Below, one piece after another: positions 41,773 through 48,377 of a DNA stretch of 64,000 nt (positions within the stretch are counted from its first letter, which is position 1; each line of letters starts with the position of its first letter). The notes beneath the pieces were generated by a model. It made no database searches, had not been told where the DNA came from, and was given only the letters and a program-made list of their open reading frames with translations. Origin of the DNA: a virus. The stretch lies in IMG/VR virus record IMGVR_UViG_3300012984_000017, positions 1 through 64,000 of that record; one strand, 5' to 3'. The position numbers and the translations under genes were made by a program.

Positions 41773-41802
41773 GAAAGGGCCGGAGCTTGGTAGCCCCGGC
41801 CC
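41773..41802 (-). terminator. Probable terminator after the metallophosphatase gene
   Basis: On the - strand, arms GGGCCGG and CCGGCCC are followed by TTTC. The loop holds the -10 of the candidate promoter at 41787, so the two readings compete or work together at the same site. Confidence 0.5.
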
Positions 41803-41815
41803 GCGCGTTTGTCAA
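41787..41815 (-). promoter_or_regulatory. Candidate promoter for the small membrane gene pair
   Basis: TTGACA overlaps the metallophosphatase stop codon. A 17-base spacer and TACCAA follow, about 32 bases before ATG 41755. The -10 is less ideal than the -35. Confidence 0.4.
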
Positions 41816-42942
41816 ACGATTTTTGGAGTGTTCGTATCCCACGAGCACCACGCGGTCGAGCCCGGCTTGCGGCGCTCGTCGCCGTCGAGATAGATCGGCC
41901 ACTGAGCCGTGATCCCGCGTCGGGGATGGATGAAAGCCAATGCTTGCGTCGGACGCGTCGGCCCCGCGCGGAGCAACAGCCGGGCGTACTCGTTGTAACC
42001 GATGAGTGAGCCGTTCGCCAGCACCGGCACAGCGTCACCCCGGGGGATATACGTGTGATAGTGCCCGATGAGCAGCGTGTCGAAGTCTCGGCCGCACTGC
42101 GCCTCGGAACGGCCGACCTTGATCGCGCCGCGTGCGATGGGGCCGAGCGCACCGATGATGCCGTCGCCGCCCTTCACGCCCAGCGTGTCCCCGTGCGTGA
42201 GCATGAAGCGGTGCCCATAGATCGCGAAGTGGGCGTCCACCTCGTTGGGAACGTGGATGGTGACGCGTGGGTCTTTCGAGAACCACTTCTCAAGGTTCTG
42301 ATAGATGACCCACTCCCAACTGTCGAAGACGCGGTTCTTCGCGCGAGGCTTGAGCGTCGTGCGTCCGTGATTGCCCGGCACGCATGGCACGAACACCTTG
42401 CCGAACCTGTCGGCCAGCATCGTGATGAAGCCGATGAGGTTCTCTTGCACCTCCATCACGGACAGCGTCACCGGACCGTCGTTCGTCTCCCGGAGGTCCT
42501 CGTGGATGCCGCCCGTGATCATGTCACCGCCGACACAGAAGACGACGCCCGGATACGTCGGCGAGGTCATGTGGTTGAAGCACAGATCGATCACGGCCTT
42601 GCCGAAGATGTCCACGCGCTTCTTGGCAATGGCTCGGTTGAAGGCATTCATGCCGCCAACCTGATCGGGGTCCACGGTCTCGCCCCAGTGCCAGTCCGAC
42701 GCGAGGATCAGCGGGACGCCCGTGATGGAGCCTTTCTTGTGCGGCTCGACGAGCCACTTCGGCGGCTCGGGCGTGTAGGCATCGAGGCCGAAGATGCTTT
42801 CCCGGAGGCTCTCTGCCGTGTCGTTGACGGCTGCGCGATTGCGCAGTTCTTTTTCGAGCGCTTTGATTTGGTTTTGCTTGGCTCGGATGATGTCGTTGGC
42901 GTCAGCGAGACGTTCGGCGTCCGTTTTTGTTTTCGATACCAT
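41812..42942 (-). CDS. Calcineurin-like metallophosphatase, 376 aa
   Basis: The five metal-binding blocks appear in order: ASDWHWGE (Asp83, His85), CVGGDMITGG, CVPGNHGRTT, LTHGD and LIGHYHTY. N-terminal residues 1-60 are a helical, basic extension. The start ATG 42942 has AGGGA nine bases upstream. The enzyme probably hydrolyses phosphoesters, perhaps nucleic acid ends or nucleotides (Mre11/SbcD-like or phosphodiesterase). Coding overlaps the preceding 42708-43100 frame. Confidence 0.85.
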   Translation of the reverse strand: MVSKTKTDAERLADANDIIRAKQNQIKALEKELRNRAAVNDTAESLRESIFGLDAYTPEPPKWLVEPHKKGSITGVPLILASDWHWGETVDPDQVGGMNAFNRAIAKKRVDIFGKAVIDLCFNHMTSPTYPGVVFCVGGDMITGGIHEDLRETNDGPVTLSVMEVQENLIGFITMLADRFGKVFVPCVPGNHGRTTLKPRAKNRVFDSWEWVIYQNLEKWFSKDPRVTIHVPNEVDAHFAIYGHRFMLTHGDTLGVKGGDGIIGALGPIARGAIKVGRSEAQCGRDFDTLLIGHYHTYIPRGDAVPVLANGSLIGYNEYARLLLRAGPTRPTQALAFIHPRRGITAQWPIYLDGDERRKPGSTAWCSWDTNTPKIV

Positions 42943-43100
42943 GTGCGATATTCCCTGTCTGTTGCTCGCCCCTTCGGCGAAGATTGATAGGTACGTTTTC
43001 GGTCGAGGTACTTGGGCGATCTTTGATACTTGCGCCGACGCTCCCTGCCCTTCGGAGATCGGTTGTAGCGCGCGTGCCTCTTTGCCTCCAGCGATGTCAT
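42708..43100 (-). CDS. Basic repeat protein overlapping the metallophosphatase, 130 aa
   Basis: It starts inside the previous stop codon (ATGA). Residues 9-55 contain three basic repeats of the type RYNRSPKGRERRRKYQRSPK and RTYQSSPKGR. After about residue 53 the frame runs over the start of the metallophosphatase and its text becomes Ser/Thr/Arg-rich, typical of a shadow. The N-terminal part is probably real; the extent of the C-terminal part is uncertain. A nucleic acid-binding role is likely from the charge. Confidence 0.5.
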   Translation of the reverse strand: MTSLEAKRHARYNRSPKGRERRRKYQRSPKYLDRKRTYQSSPKGRATDREYRTWYRKQKRTPNVSLTPTTSSEPSKTKSKRSKKNCAIAQPSTTRQRASGKASSASMPTRPSRRSGSSSRTRKAPSRASR

Positions 43101-43477
43101 TTGCGCTCGGGAACAACAAAGCCCCGGTTCTTGAGACGACCCTCAAGAGACCGGAGCGATTTCAGTGTTTGAATGTGGTCGGGGAATTTGTTGCGGACCG
43201 CGTTGCAGATCGACCCGTATTGGATGGGCCGCAGAAGCAATGCCATCGCGTAGTCCTCGGACAGGGCACGACGCGAGCGGCGACGGACAGGGAGCTTCGC
43301 GCTGCGATTGAGGACGTAAGCCATATCTTGGAGCCACCGCCGGGATGTTCGTGCGCCCGGAAACGTGGCCCTGATCTCGGCGAGGATGAAGTCGTAGTCG
43401 TAACCGATGTTGCGGCCATAGATGTCAACGAAGCTGACGCGCATGAAGTAGTCGTGCGCGAACCGCTTGATCGTCAT
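43097..43477 (-). CDS. Hypothetical protein, 126 aa
   Basis: Two starts are possible: ATG 43477 (AAGGA eight bases upstream) or ATG 43498 (GAGGG eight bases upstream). The product is helical and basic: FAHDYFMRVSFVDIYGRNIG, then YDYDFILAEIRATFPG, then QDMAYVLNRSAKLPVRRRSR. It ends in a coil region (TLKSLRSLEGRLKNRG). No family is recognised; it is coupled to the basic repeat gene by ATGA. Confidence 0.65.
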   Translation of the reverse strand: MTIKRFAHDYFMRVSFVDIYGRNIGYDYDFILAEIRATFPGARTSRRWLQDMAYVLNRSAKLPVRRRSRRALSEDYAMALLLRPIQYGSICNAVRNKFPDHIQTLKSLRSLEGRLKNRGFVVPERK

Positions 43478-43499
43478 CCGTGGTGTCCTTGAAAGCATC

Positions 43500-43937
43500 T
43501 TACCAGCCCTCACATGCTCGTAAGAGCACTTCGGCGAGCGTGGCGTCGGGCGAGACGAGGGATAGCCGCGCAAGCTCCGCCTCGGGGACGAGGATGTCGT
43601 CGTAGTTCTGGCCGGGTATGAGGTAGAGTTTTGCAGCATGTGCCTCGCCAACCTGTATCAGAACCCAATGGATGCGGCTCCCCGCTTCCGTGCGCTCGCG
43701 GTGCCAGATCGATTGGCTCTCCCGCGTCTTCGACCGGATGATCGTGCCCGGCCGCGCCGGTCGGTCATTCGACTTCAATTCAATCCAGCATTGGTCCCCG
43801 TTGATGACGCCTTCGACATCCGGGTTGCCTTCGCCCGCCGAGTTCTCCAGCCGACAGAAGTGCACGACATGGCCGCAAGCTTTGAGATGCTTGAGGCCTG
43901 TCTTGCACCGTTGCCAGAGCGAACTCTCGCGCGCCAT
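43500..43937 (-). CDS. VRR-NUC-type PD-(D/E)xK nuclease, 145 aa
   Basis: The core RLENSAGEGNPDVEGVINGD continues QCWIELKSND, giving Pro39-Asp40 and Glu53-x-Lys55 of the PD-(D/E)xK site, in the stand-alone VRR-NUC arrangement. Length fits phage VRR-NUC proteins, which may act as Holliday-junction or flap nucleases. It starts two bases after the preceding stop. Confidence 0.8.
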   Translation of the reverse strand: MARESSLWQRCKTGLKHLKACGHVVHFCRLENSAGEGNPDVEGVINGDQCWIELKSNDRPARPGTIIRSKTRESQSIWHRERTEAGSRIHWVLIQVGEAHAAKLYLIPGQNYDDILVPEAELARLSLVSPDATLAEVLLRACEGW

Positions 43938-43938
43938 C

Positions 43939-44430
43939 TCAGCCTTGGCTCTCGTGCCGACGTTCGGCGGAGTTCGGCATCAGCGGCCGACTTGTTCCGC
44001 TGACGACCCTGACCTTGGGTACTTCAAGTGGTGCCTGCTCGCCGTTCGGTCCGACGAGCGAATTGGTTTCGGGGAACGCACGCGGGTCAACGACACCCCG
44101 GGGCAGCGTCAGTCCGTACTTGCGCTCCAACACTTCCTGACAGAGCGCACCGGCCCGCCAGAACAGCGCGACAGCTTCGAGAGCTTCGCCGTCCATGCCT
44201 TCGTAGTTGGCCAGATGGCGCATGATGCAGTCCGTGTGATCCATGCTCTTGCCGCGCGCATGGTGAAGCGGTTCGCCCGGGTTGTGCTTCTCATTGCCGT
44301 TGAACGAGTGCTCGGCGAGAGCGGCGATGGCGTCGGGGAAGTATGCCATCACTCCGGAGAACATCGGCACGCGTTTGCGGCCGGGGCTGTCGAAACGGTC
44401 GAGGTAGCGTTTCTCTTTGGGAGTTGACAT
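43939..44430 (-). CDS. dATP/dGTP diphosphohydrolase-like (DUF5664/MazZ type), 163 aa
   Basis: The text RVPMFSGVMAYFPDAIAALA, then GNEKHNPGEPLHHARGKS and DHTDCIMRHLANYEG near residues 20-76, matches the DUF5664 family renamed dATP/dGTP diphosphohydrolase. Metal-binding Glu/Asp residues of MazG-like folds appear in EKHNPGEP and DHTDC. In diaminopurine phages this enzyme clears dATP and dGTP; no PurZ gene lies in this window. The C-terminal 40 residues are Pro-rich and seem extra. Confidence 0.75.
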   Translation of the reverse strand: MSTPKEKRYLDRFDSPGRKRVPMFSGVMAYFPDAIAALAEHSFNGNEKHNPGEPLHHARGKSMDHTDCIMRHLANYEGMDGEALEAVALFWRAGALCQEVLERKYGLTLPRGVVDPRAFPETNSLVGPNGEQAPLEVPKVRVVSGTSRPLMPNSAERRHESQG

Positions 44431-44478
44431 GCGTGATCCTTTTGGGCTGGGGACTGTCAGAAATTTGAGACGAATTTC

Positions 44479-44727
44479 TTACGCGCGCTGGCCGCGTCGC
44501 GCTCCGGCGAGAAGACGGATATCTTCGATCAAGCCATCAGCGAAACCGGCGATGAGGCTGGGACCGGCCGCCGCAATCTCGCTGTGCTGTTCGTGCGTGA
44601 GGTCGGGCTGATCGTGCAATCGGTCGATCTCTTCGTTGATCCCGATCAACTCGGCGATGGAGTGGCCTGCGCGATACGCGGCGAGGCCCTGAGCATGACG
44701 GGCAGGAATGATCGGCGGATGGCGCAT
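44479..44727 (-). CDS. Hypothetical protein, 82 aa
   Basis: ATG 44727 is preceded by GGGAG at six bases; the longer frame from 44799 runs into the promoter and was trimmed. The product is helical (AQGLAAYRAGHSIAELIGIN, then PSLIAGFADGLIEDIRLLAG). No motif is recognised. Confidence 0.6.
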   Translation of the reverse strand: MRHPPIIPARHAQGLAAYRAGHSIAELIGINEEIDRLHDQPDLTHEQHSEIAAAGPSLIAGFADGLIEDIRLLAGARRGQRA

Positions 44728-44758
44728 GGCAAGCTCCCGAGCGAATGTCAAGGACCGT

Positions 44759-44787
44759 TGCCTACATGATGCCGCGAGAGATTGCAA
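44759..44787 (-). promoter_or_regulatory. Candidate promoter with adjacent TTAACC
   Basis: TTGCAA, a 17-base spacer and TAGGCA lie 31 bases before the 44727 start. TTAACC (44791-44796 on the - strand) lies five bases upstream of the -35. Confidence 0.5.
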
Positions 44788-44797
44788 GAGGGTTAAC

Positions 44798-44839
44798 AAA
44801 TAAAAACGCCGCCTCTGACCTACGGCCCGGGGCGGCGTT
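44798..44839 (-). terminator. Strong intrinsic terminator
   Basis: On the - strand, AACGCCGCC and GGCGGCGTT arms enclose a 17-base loop and are followed by TTTATTTG. It ends a short leader-like transcript region described at 44840-44965. Confidence 0.85.
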
Positions 44840-44965
44840 GTGCACGACGAACGTGCGTGACAGCGGCGATGGGGTTACTTCATAACGGACCTCCCTCAAA
44901 GATTAGTCTCGCACCGTGGGTCTTTAAGAAGGCCAGTGCGAGCGCTGTCCGAGTGTCGTCTCATA
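44840..44965 (-). other. Non-coding leader-like stretch with start-stop mini-ORF
   Basis: Between the 44966 stop and the terminator there is no gene. The - strand shows a hairpin (CTCGCAC / GTGCGAG), then a strong binding site GGGAGGT followed by ATG AAG TAA at 44883-44875, and then the terminator. A binding site in front of a two-codon ORF just before a terminator looks like a regulatory leader or small RNA. This is inference from layout. Confidence 0.45.
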
Positions 44966-45316
44966 CTAGACGAGAGTTGTCAAGTCCCCCACGCCTGCCA
45001 CAGCGGTATATTGCGTGATGGTTATGCTAGTGACCCCCGCTAGGGCCGGGTCCGTCGAGGTGTTGACGACGGGCACGTGAGACTGATTTGAGCCTCCGTT
45101 GAAGTAGAACATTCGTTGGAAATCTCCGTTCGCCCAGACGAAGCCGGAAATTGCGATTGATACAAGCGCCAAACCGACATCTCCATCCGGAGACCCGACG
45201 TTAAAACCACCATCGAATGTAGCAAACCTATTCGGTCCGGAGCCTACAAGGCCAGTGATCTCGAAGGTCGGAATGGACGGAACCGCGCCGCGCAAGACAT
45301 TTGCAGGAAGTGACAT
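44966..45316 (-). CDS. Hypothetical beta-rich protein, 116 aa
   Basis: AAAGGA lies ten bases before the ATG. The product looks like a beta sandwich (FEITGLVGSGPNRFATFDGG, then VGLALVSIAISGFVWANG) with no cysteines or membrane segment. Its text recalls small decoration or fibre proteins, yet it lies in the early arm next to tRNAs, so it may be a late-acquired moron. Its base composition is a little less GC-rich than that of its neighbours. Confidence 0.65.
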   Translation of the reverse strand: MSLPANVLRGAVPSIPTFEITGLVGSGPNRFATFDGGFNVGSPDGDVGLALVSIAISGFVWANGDFQRMFYFNGGSNQSHVPVVNTSTDPALAGVTSITITQYTAVAGVGDLTTLV

Positions 45317-45335
45317 GCTGATGGTTTCCTTTCAA

Positions 45336-45353
45336 CGTCGGATTATTCCGACG
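45336..45353 (-). repeat. Hairpin at the end of the tRNA cluster
   Basis: Perfect 7-bp arms CGTCGGA and TCCGACG around a 4-base loop, between tRNA-Ala and the 45316 gene. No T-run follows; it may help 3' processing of the tRNA transcript. Confidence 0.5.
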
Positions 45354-45388
45354 AGGACCAATCTAGCACGCGACCTTGTCGAGAGTAT

Positions 45389-45463
45389 GGTGGACCGGGT
45401 CGGATTTGAACCGACGACCCTCTGCTTGCAAAACAGATGCTCTCCCGCTGAGCTACGCGGCCC
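45389..45463 (-). tRNA. tRNA-Ala (TGC)
   Basis: The cloverleaf has D stem GCTC/GAGC, anticodon loop TTTGCAA (anticodon TGC), T arm GTCGG-TTCAAAT-CCGAC, and encoded CCA. The 3:70 pair is G-U, the hallmark of alanine tRNA. The 5' acceptor strand has 8 bases (GGGCCGCG) against 7 on the 3' strand; pairing is complete only if one C is bulged. Confidence 0.85.
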
Positions 45464-45475
45464 GGGAAAATGGTT

Positions 45476-45552
45476 TGGTGCCAGTGGCCGGGTTCGAACC
45501 GGCGACCTCGCGATTATCGGTCGCGCGCTCTCCCCGCTGAGCTACACTGGGC
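45476..45552 (-). tRNA. tRNA-Ile (GAT), C33 and bulged acceptor
   Basis: Arms: D GCTC/GAGC, anticodon stem CGCGA/TCGCG, loop CCGATAA giving GAT, T arm GCCGG-TTCGAAC-CCGGC, encoded CCA. Position 33 is C instead of the near-universal U. The 5' acceptor strand reads GCCCAGTG, one C more than its 7-base partner CACTGGC. Confidence 0.8.
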
Positions 45553-45554
45553 AT

Positions 45555-45632
45555 TGGTGACAGACGATAGGATTTGAACCTATGACATCCGGGTTATGAG
45601 CCCGGCGCTCTACCGGGCTGAGCTACGCTGTC
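45555..45632 (-). tRNA. tRNA-Met (CAT), initiator-like core
   Basis: The anticodon loop is CTCATAA. The anticodon stem CCGGG/CCCGG carries the three G-C pairs next to the loop that mark initiator tRNAs, and the D loop AGCCCGGTA is also initiator-like. The acceptor does not have the 1:72 mismatch in the reading given. The 3' acceptor strand has an extra T (CGTCTGTC against GACAGCG). CCA is encoded. Confidence 0.8.
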
Positions 45633-45638
45633 GTGAAA

Positions 45639-45714
45639 TGGTGCCGATGGAATGGAATTGAACCTTCGACCTGTCCGTTACGAGGGGACTGCTCTACCAC
45701 TGAGCTACATCGGC
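45639..45714 (-). tRNA. tRNA-Thr (CGT), bulged T stem
   Basis: The loop CTCGTAA gives anticodon CGT. The acceptor GCCGATG/CATCGGC is perfect. The T stem pairs only if one A is bulged (GAAGG against CCATTC), and position 31-39 of the anticodon stem is a C-C mismatch. CCA is encoded. The spacing to the next tRNA is three bases. Confidence 0.8.
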
Positions 45715-45717
45715 GAA

Positions 45718-45791
45718 TGGCACGGGCTCTAGGATTTGAACCCAGACTGACGGGTTCAGAGCCCGTTGTGCTACCGTTACACCAAGCCCGC
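45718..45791 (-). tRNA. tRNA-Gln (CTG)
   Basis: Loop CTCTGAA gives anticodon CTG. D arm GTGTAACGGTAGCAC is typical of glutamine tRNA. Acceptor GCGGGCT/AGCCCGT with a 1:72 G-U pair, T arm CTGGG-TTCAAAT-CCTAG, discriminator G and encoded CCA. No bulges. Confidence 0.9.
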
Positions 45792-45827
45792 AGGCTTAGC
45801 GTTGGGTAGTCGTCGATGTGATGGTAA

Positions 45828-45906
45828 TGGTCAGGGCGGCAGGATTTGAACCTGCGATCTCGTGGGTCCGGGCCACGCGGGGACGGCCAAACTCCCCCAC
45901 GCCCTG
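45828..45906 (-). tRNA. tRNA-Pro (CGG), C33
   Basis: Acceptor CAGGGCG/CGCCCTG with the C1-G72 pair and A73 expected of proline tRNA. Anticodon stem CGTGG/CCACG with loop CCCGGAC gives CGG; position 33 is C, not U. T arm GCAGG-TTCAAAT-CCTGC; CCA encoded. The D arm is unusual (GGGG/CCCC). It is the promoter-proximal tRNA of the cluster. Confidence 0.75.
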
Positions 45907-46106
45907 ACTGGGGCGTGGGTTGAATGGCGTTGCGTTGGCGGACATTCGGTTCACGAGCACGTACTCCGGTTCGACGTTGTAGGCGCGCACTGTCGCCTCG
46001 TTCGTTTCCTTGGGCAGCCCGCGCCCGGCTTTCACCGGGTTCACCTCCGAAGAGGCTCGCGGGCGTCAGAGACGAAGCCCCAAGGCTCTCGTCGATTGAG
46101 TGGCGG
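45907..46106 (-). other. tRNA leader without a clear gene
   Basis: About 200 bases between the tRNA promoter and the first tRNA. A GTG-started frame at 46044 (then a second GTG with GGAGG nine bases upstream) reads KAGRGLPKETNEATVRAYNV and continues across tRNA-Pro to 45796. It may be translated only in part; I do not call it a gene. Confidence 0.4.
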
Positions 46107-46135
46107 CTTATACACGAGCCGCAAAAAGCTGTCAA
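46107..46135 (-). promoter_or_regulatory. Promoter of the tRNA cluster
   Basis: TTGACA, an exact 17-base spacer and TATAAG: the best match to the RpoD consensus in the window. It lies immediately downstream of rtcB and points at the tRNA genes. It has no TTAACC element upstream. Confidence 0.75.
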
Positions 46136-46141
46136 GCCCCT

Positions 46142-47494
46142 TCAATCCTTGAACGGGTCGAACTCGCCTGCGCCTGCCATGGCTACGGCAGTCGGCCGGA
46201 GGTTGTGCACGACACGCACAGAGCCCGCGTGGTGCGTCAAAACTTCGGGCAGGCGTCGGTAAGCCATTGGGCTTTCGTCGAGGTCAGCACCCACGAGGAT
46301 CACGTTGCGAGCCTGCAACCACTGATCCATCTCGGCGCGTGTGAACCGACGCTTGGCCTCGTTGCGGCCGAAGACCCGGCCCGCGCCGTGGACAGTCGAG
46401 TAGAGCGCGGCCTTCGCCTCGGCACCGTCGATGCCTTCGATGATTTTCGCATCGTCGCCCATCGAGCCGCCGACGAAGCCGAGTTGCCCCGGGAACGCAG
46501 GCGTTGCGCCTTTGCGCACGACCCAGAGCTTCTGTCCGTTGTGCTCTTCCTGCCATGCGAAGTTGTGATGGTTGTGCACCGACTTCGTCACCTGTCCACC
46601 GATCAGCTTGCGCACGCGCTCGACGACCCACTCGCGCCCGGCGTAGGCGTACTGGCCCGCGAGCGTCATGGCTGCGATGTAGCGCTGTCCGATCTCGCTG
46701 TGCACGTCGAGCACGGTCGGCGCGACGTTGATGCCGTCCTTGCCACCGGCCAGCCTGATGTACTTCGTCGCCGACGTGTGGCCGAGGCCTCGCGAGCCGA
46801 AGTGCACGCCAATCCAAACGTGATCGTCGTGGAGATCGCGAAGGATGTCCACATAATGGTTGCCCGAGCCGACCGTGCCCAGTTGCCCGGCGGCTTTCTG
46901 CCGGTAGTCGCGCATGTCGGATTGATCCCAGAGCGCGGCGTCGTCGAACAGCGCGTGCTCTACCTTCTCATCGTTCGTGCGACCGATGCCGAATGAGATC
47001 ACCTTTTGCACGTCATGGATGATCGTCGGCAGACGCTCGGCGATCTCGGCGTGCTTCACGTCGAGGCGTACCGCCATGTTGCCGCAGCCGATGTCGAAGC
47101 CGACACCGGAAACGCTGATGTGATCCTTGTAGGCGATCACGCCGCCGACCGGCTGCGCGTATCCCAGATGACCGTCAGCGCAGATCACGCCGCCGACCAC
47201 GTTGCCGATCTTCATGCAATTGCGCATCTGGGCGATGGTGCCCTCGTCGTGCTCGCCCATGATCGTGAGCGGAGCGTCGGCGAACTCGGCCGTCTGCACC
47301 GGCACCGTCATCGCGGCTATCTCGGATGCGAGCCGAGCCTGTTCGGCCGCGTTCGCTTCCTTGCGCGCCGCGTCGCGATACTCAGTCCAGATGGGATGGC
47401 CTCGGCCCTCGCCACGTCGGCCGTCTGGGTCGAGCCCGGCGGCGATGCAGAGTTCACGAGCGCGAGCTTGGTGCGGGTCGGTACGTTGCGGCAT
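46142..47494 (-). CDS. rtcB: RNA ligase RtcB
   Basis: The 450-residue protein joins RNA 2',3'-cyclic phosphate (or 3'-phosphate) and 5'-OH ends with Mn and GTP. Family blocks appear in order: ICADGHLGYAQPVGGVIAYK, then GVGFDIGCGNMAVR (Cys137), GSGNHYVDI, VHFGSRGLGH, VHNHHNFAW, FVGGSMGDD, and STVHGAGR near 365-372 with the guanylylated histidine. ATG 47494 has GGAGA upstream. It stands next to the tRNA cluster, fitting a repair role for cleaved tRNAs. Confidence 0.93.
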   Translation of the reverse strand: MPQRTDPHQARARELCIAAGLDPDGRRGEGRGHPIWTEYRDAARKEANAAEQARLASEIAAMTVPVQTAEFADAPLTIMGEHDEGTIAQMRNCMKIGNVVGGVICADGHLGYAQPVGGVIAYKDHISVSGVGFDIGCGNMAVRLDVKHAEIAERLPTIIHDVQKVISFGIGRTNDEKVEHALFDDAALWDQSDMRDYRQKAAGQLGTVGSGNHYVDILRDLHDDHVWIGVHFGSRGLGHTSATKYIRLAGGKDGINVAPTVLDVHSEIGQRYIAAMTLAGQYAYAGREWVVERVRKLIGGQVTKSVHNHHNFAWQEEHNGQKLWVVRKGATPAFPGQLGFVGGSMGDDAKIIEGIDGAEAKAALYSTVHGAGRVFGRNEAKRRFTRAEMDQWLQARNVILVGADLDESPMAYRRLPEVLTHHAGSVRVVHNLRPTAVAMAGAGEFDPFKD

Positions 47495-48377
47495 TAGTTT
47501 TCTCCGATTGCTTGAGTTGTTCCCACGTCCGTTCGATGTCGGCTTTATGCTGCGCTTTGACCGCCGTCTGTGCAAGCTTGAGCGCCGCCTGCAATTGTCT
47601 CTTCATTGCTTGTGCAAGAAGCGCTTTCTCGGCTCGTTCTGCTCTCTTTTTCGCTCGCTCTTCCTCGTATAGTTGGACGCGCGCCCGGGCTTCTGCTCGG
47701 ATAAAATCATCACGCGCCGCGCGCTCCACTTGCGCCTGCTTGACCCAATCGTCGTGCTGTTTTTGCTTTGCTGCCCGAGCCGCCTTCATCAAGTTCAATG
47801 CGAGAACATCGTCCGCGTCCCGTCGTTGACGCTCCAGCTTTAGCGCCTGTTTGCTACAATGGACGCAATCGTCGCCCTTTGTATATCGTAGCGAAGTTTT
47901 ACATATCGCATGAACTCTGCCGACGTATGTTTTGTCGCTACTGGCACCGGCCAATCGCCGAGCCTCCACGCGAGAGCGGGCTGGCAATAGCGCGAGCCGG
48001 TTCGTAACCCAATCATCGTATTTCGCATTGCGACCGTCTTCTGGCCTCCATTCTCGCAACACTGGGGGCGTCGAACTATTGATGAGAGGAACGATGCCTT
48101 CCTCGGGGCGTCGAGCCCGTAGAGCAGCAATTCTGTCAGTGACAGCTTGACAACTGTCAATGCTTTTCTCTTCGGTCCGTCGAGCCTGTAAAGCGGTAAG
48201 ACTATCCGTGACAGCTTGCGAACAGCGCTCAACGTCTTTGATCTCTTGCTCCAGAACGGGAGCCCGTTTACTGGCCAGCCAAGCACGCGCCTTCGCGTGC
48301 TTGGCGAGAACGTCTCGCGGGTCGTCCGTTGGCTGGTAAGAGAGGGGAGTTATCCCCTCCCACACAGAGCTAGACAT
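47454..48377 (-). CDS. Helical basic protein with CxxC, 307 aa
   Basis: The start ATG 48377 overlaps the previous stop. Three related segments (CSQAVTDSLTALQARRTEE, CQAVTDRIAALRARRPEE, YDDWVTNRLALLPARSR) indicate internal repeats. A CVHC pair near 170 could bind zinc. The C-terminal half is a long charged coiled coil (EEERAKKRAERAEKALLAQA). It overlaps rtcB by 41 bases. Function unknown; perhaps RNA- or DNA-associated. Confidence 0.6.
   Translation of the reverse strand: MSSSVWEGITPLSYQPTDDPRDVLAKHAKARAWLASKRAPVLEQEIKDVERCSQAVTDSLTALQARRTEEKSIDSCQAVTDRIAALRARRPEEGIVPLINSSTPPVLREWRPEDGRNAKYDDWVTNRLALLPARSRVEARRLAGASSDKTYVGRVHAICKTSLRYTKGDDCVHCSKQALKLERQRRDADDVLALNLMKAARAAKQKQHDDWVKQAQVERAARDDFIRAEARARVQLYEEERAKKRAERAEKALLAQAMKRQLQAALKLAQTAVKAQHKADIERTWEQLKQSEKTNAATYRPAPSSRS

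Noticed and set aside
42055-42987. 310-codon + strand frame opposite the metallophosphatase
   Set aside because: Antisense shadow of a gene with five clear metal-binding blocks; no binding site and shadow-type composition.
44959-44984. TTGACA at the end of the 45316 gene as a promoter
   Set aside because: No acceptable -10 at 16-18 bases (GACGAC or AGACGA); the leader region may use another start.
45796-46044. 82-codon frame with GGAGG near the start, overlapping tRNA-Pro
   Set aside because: Most of its 3' half is the tRNA itself. Kept only as a note on the leader, since partial translation cannot be excluded.
45623-46135. Open frame of 170 codons across the tRNA cluster on the - strand
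   Set aside because: It covers three tRNA genes with good cloverleaves and has no binding site; its text is Arg/Ser-rich shadow sequence.
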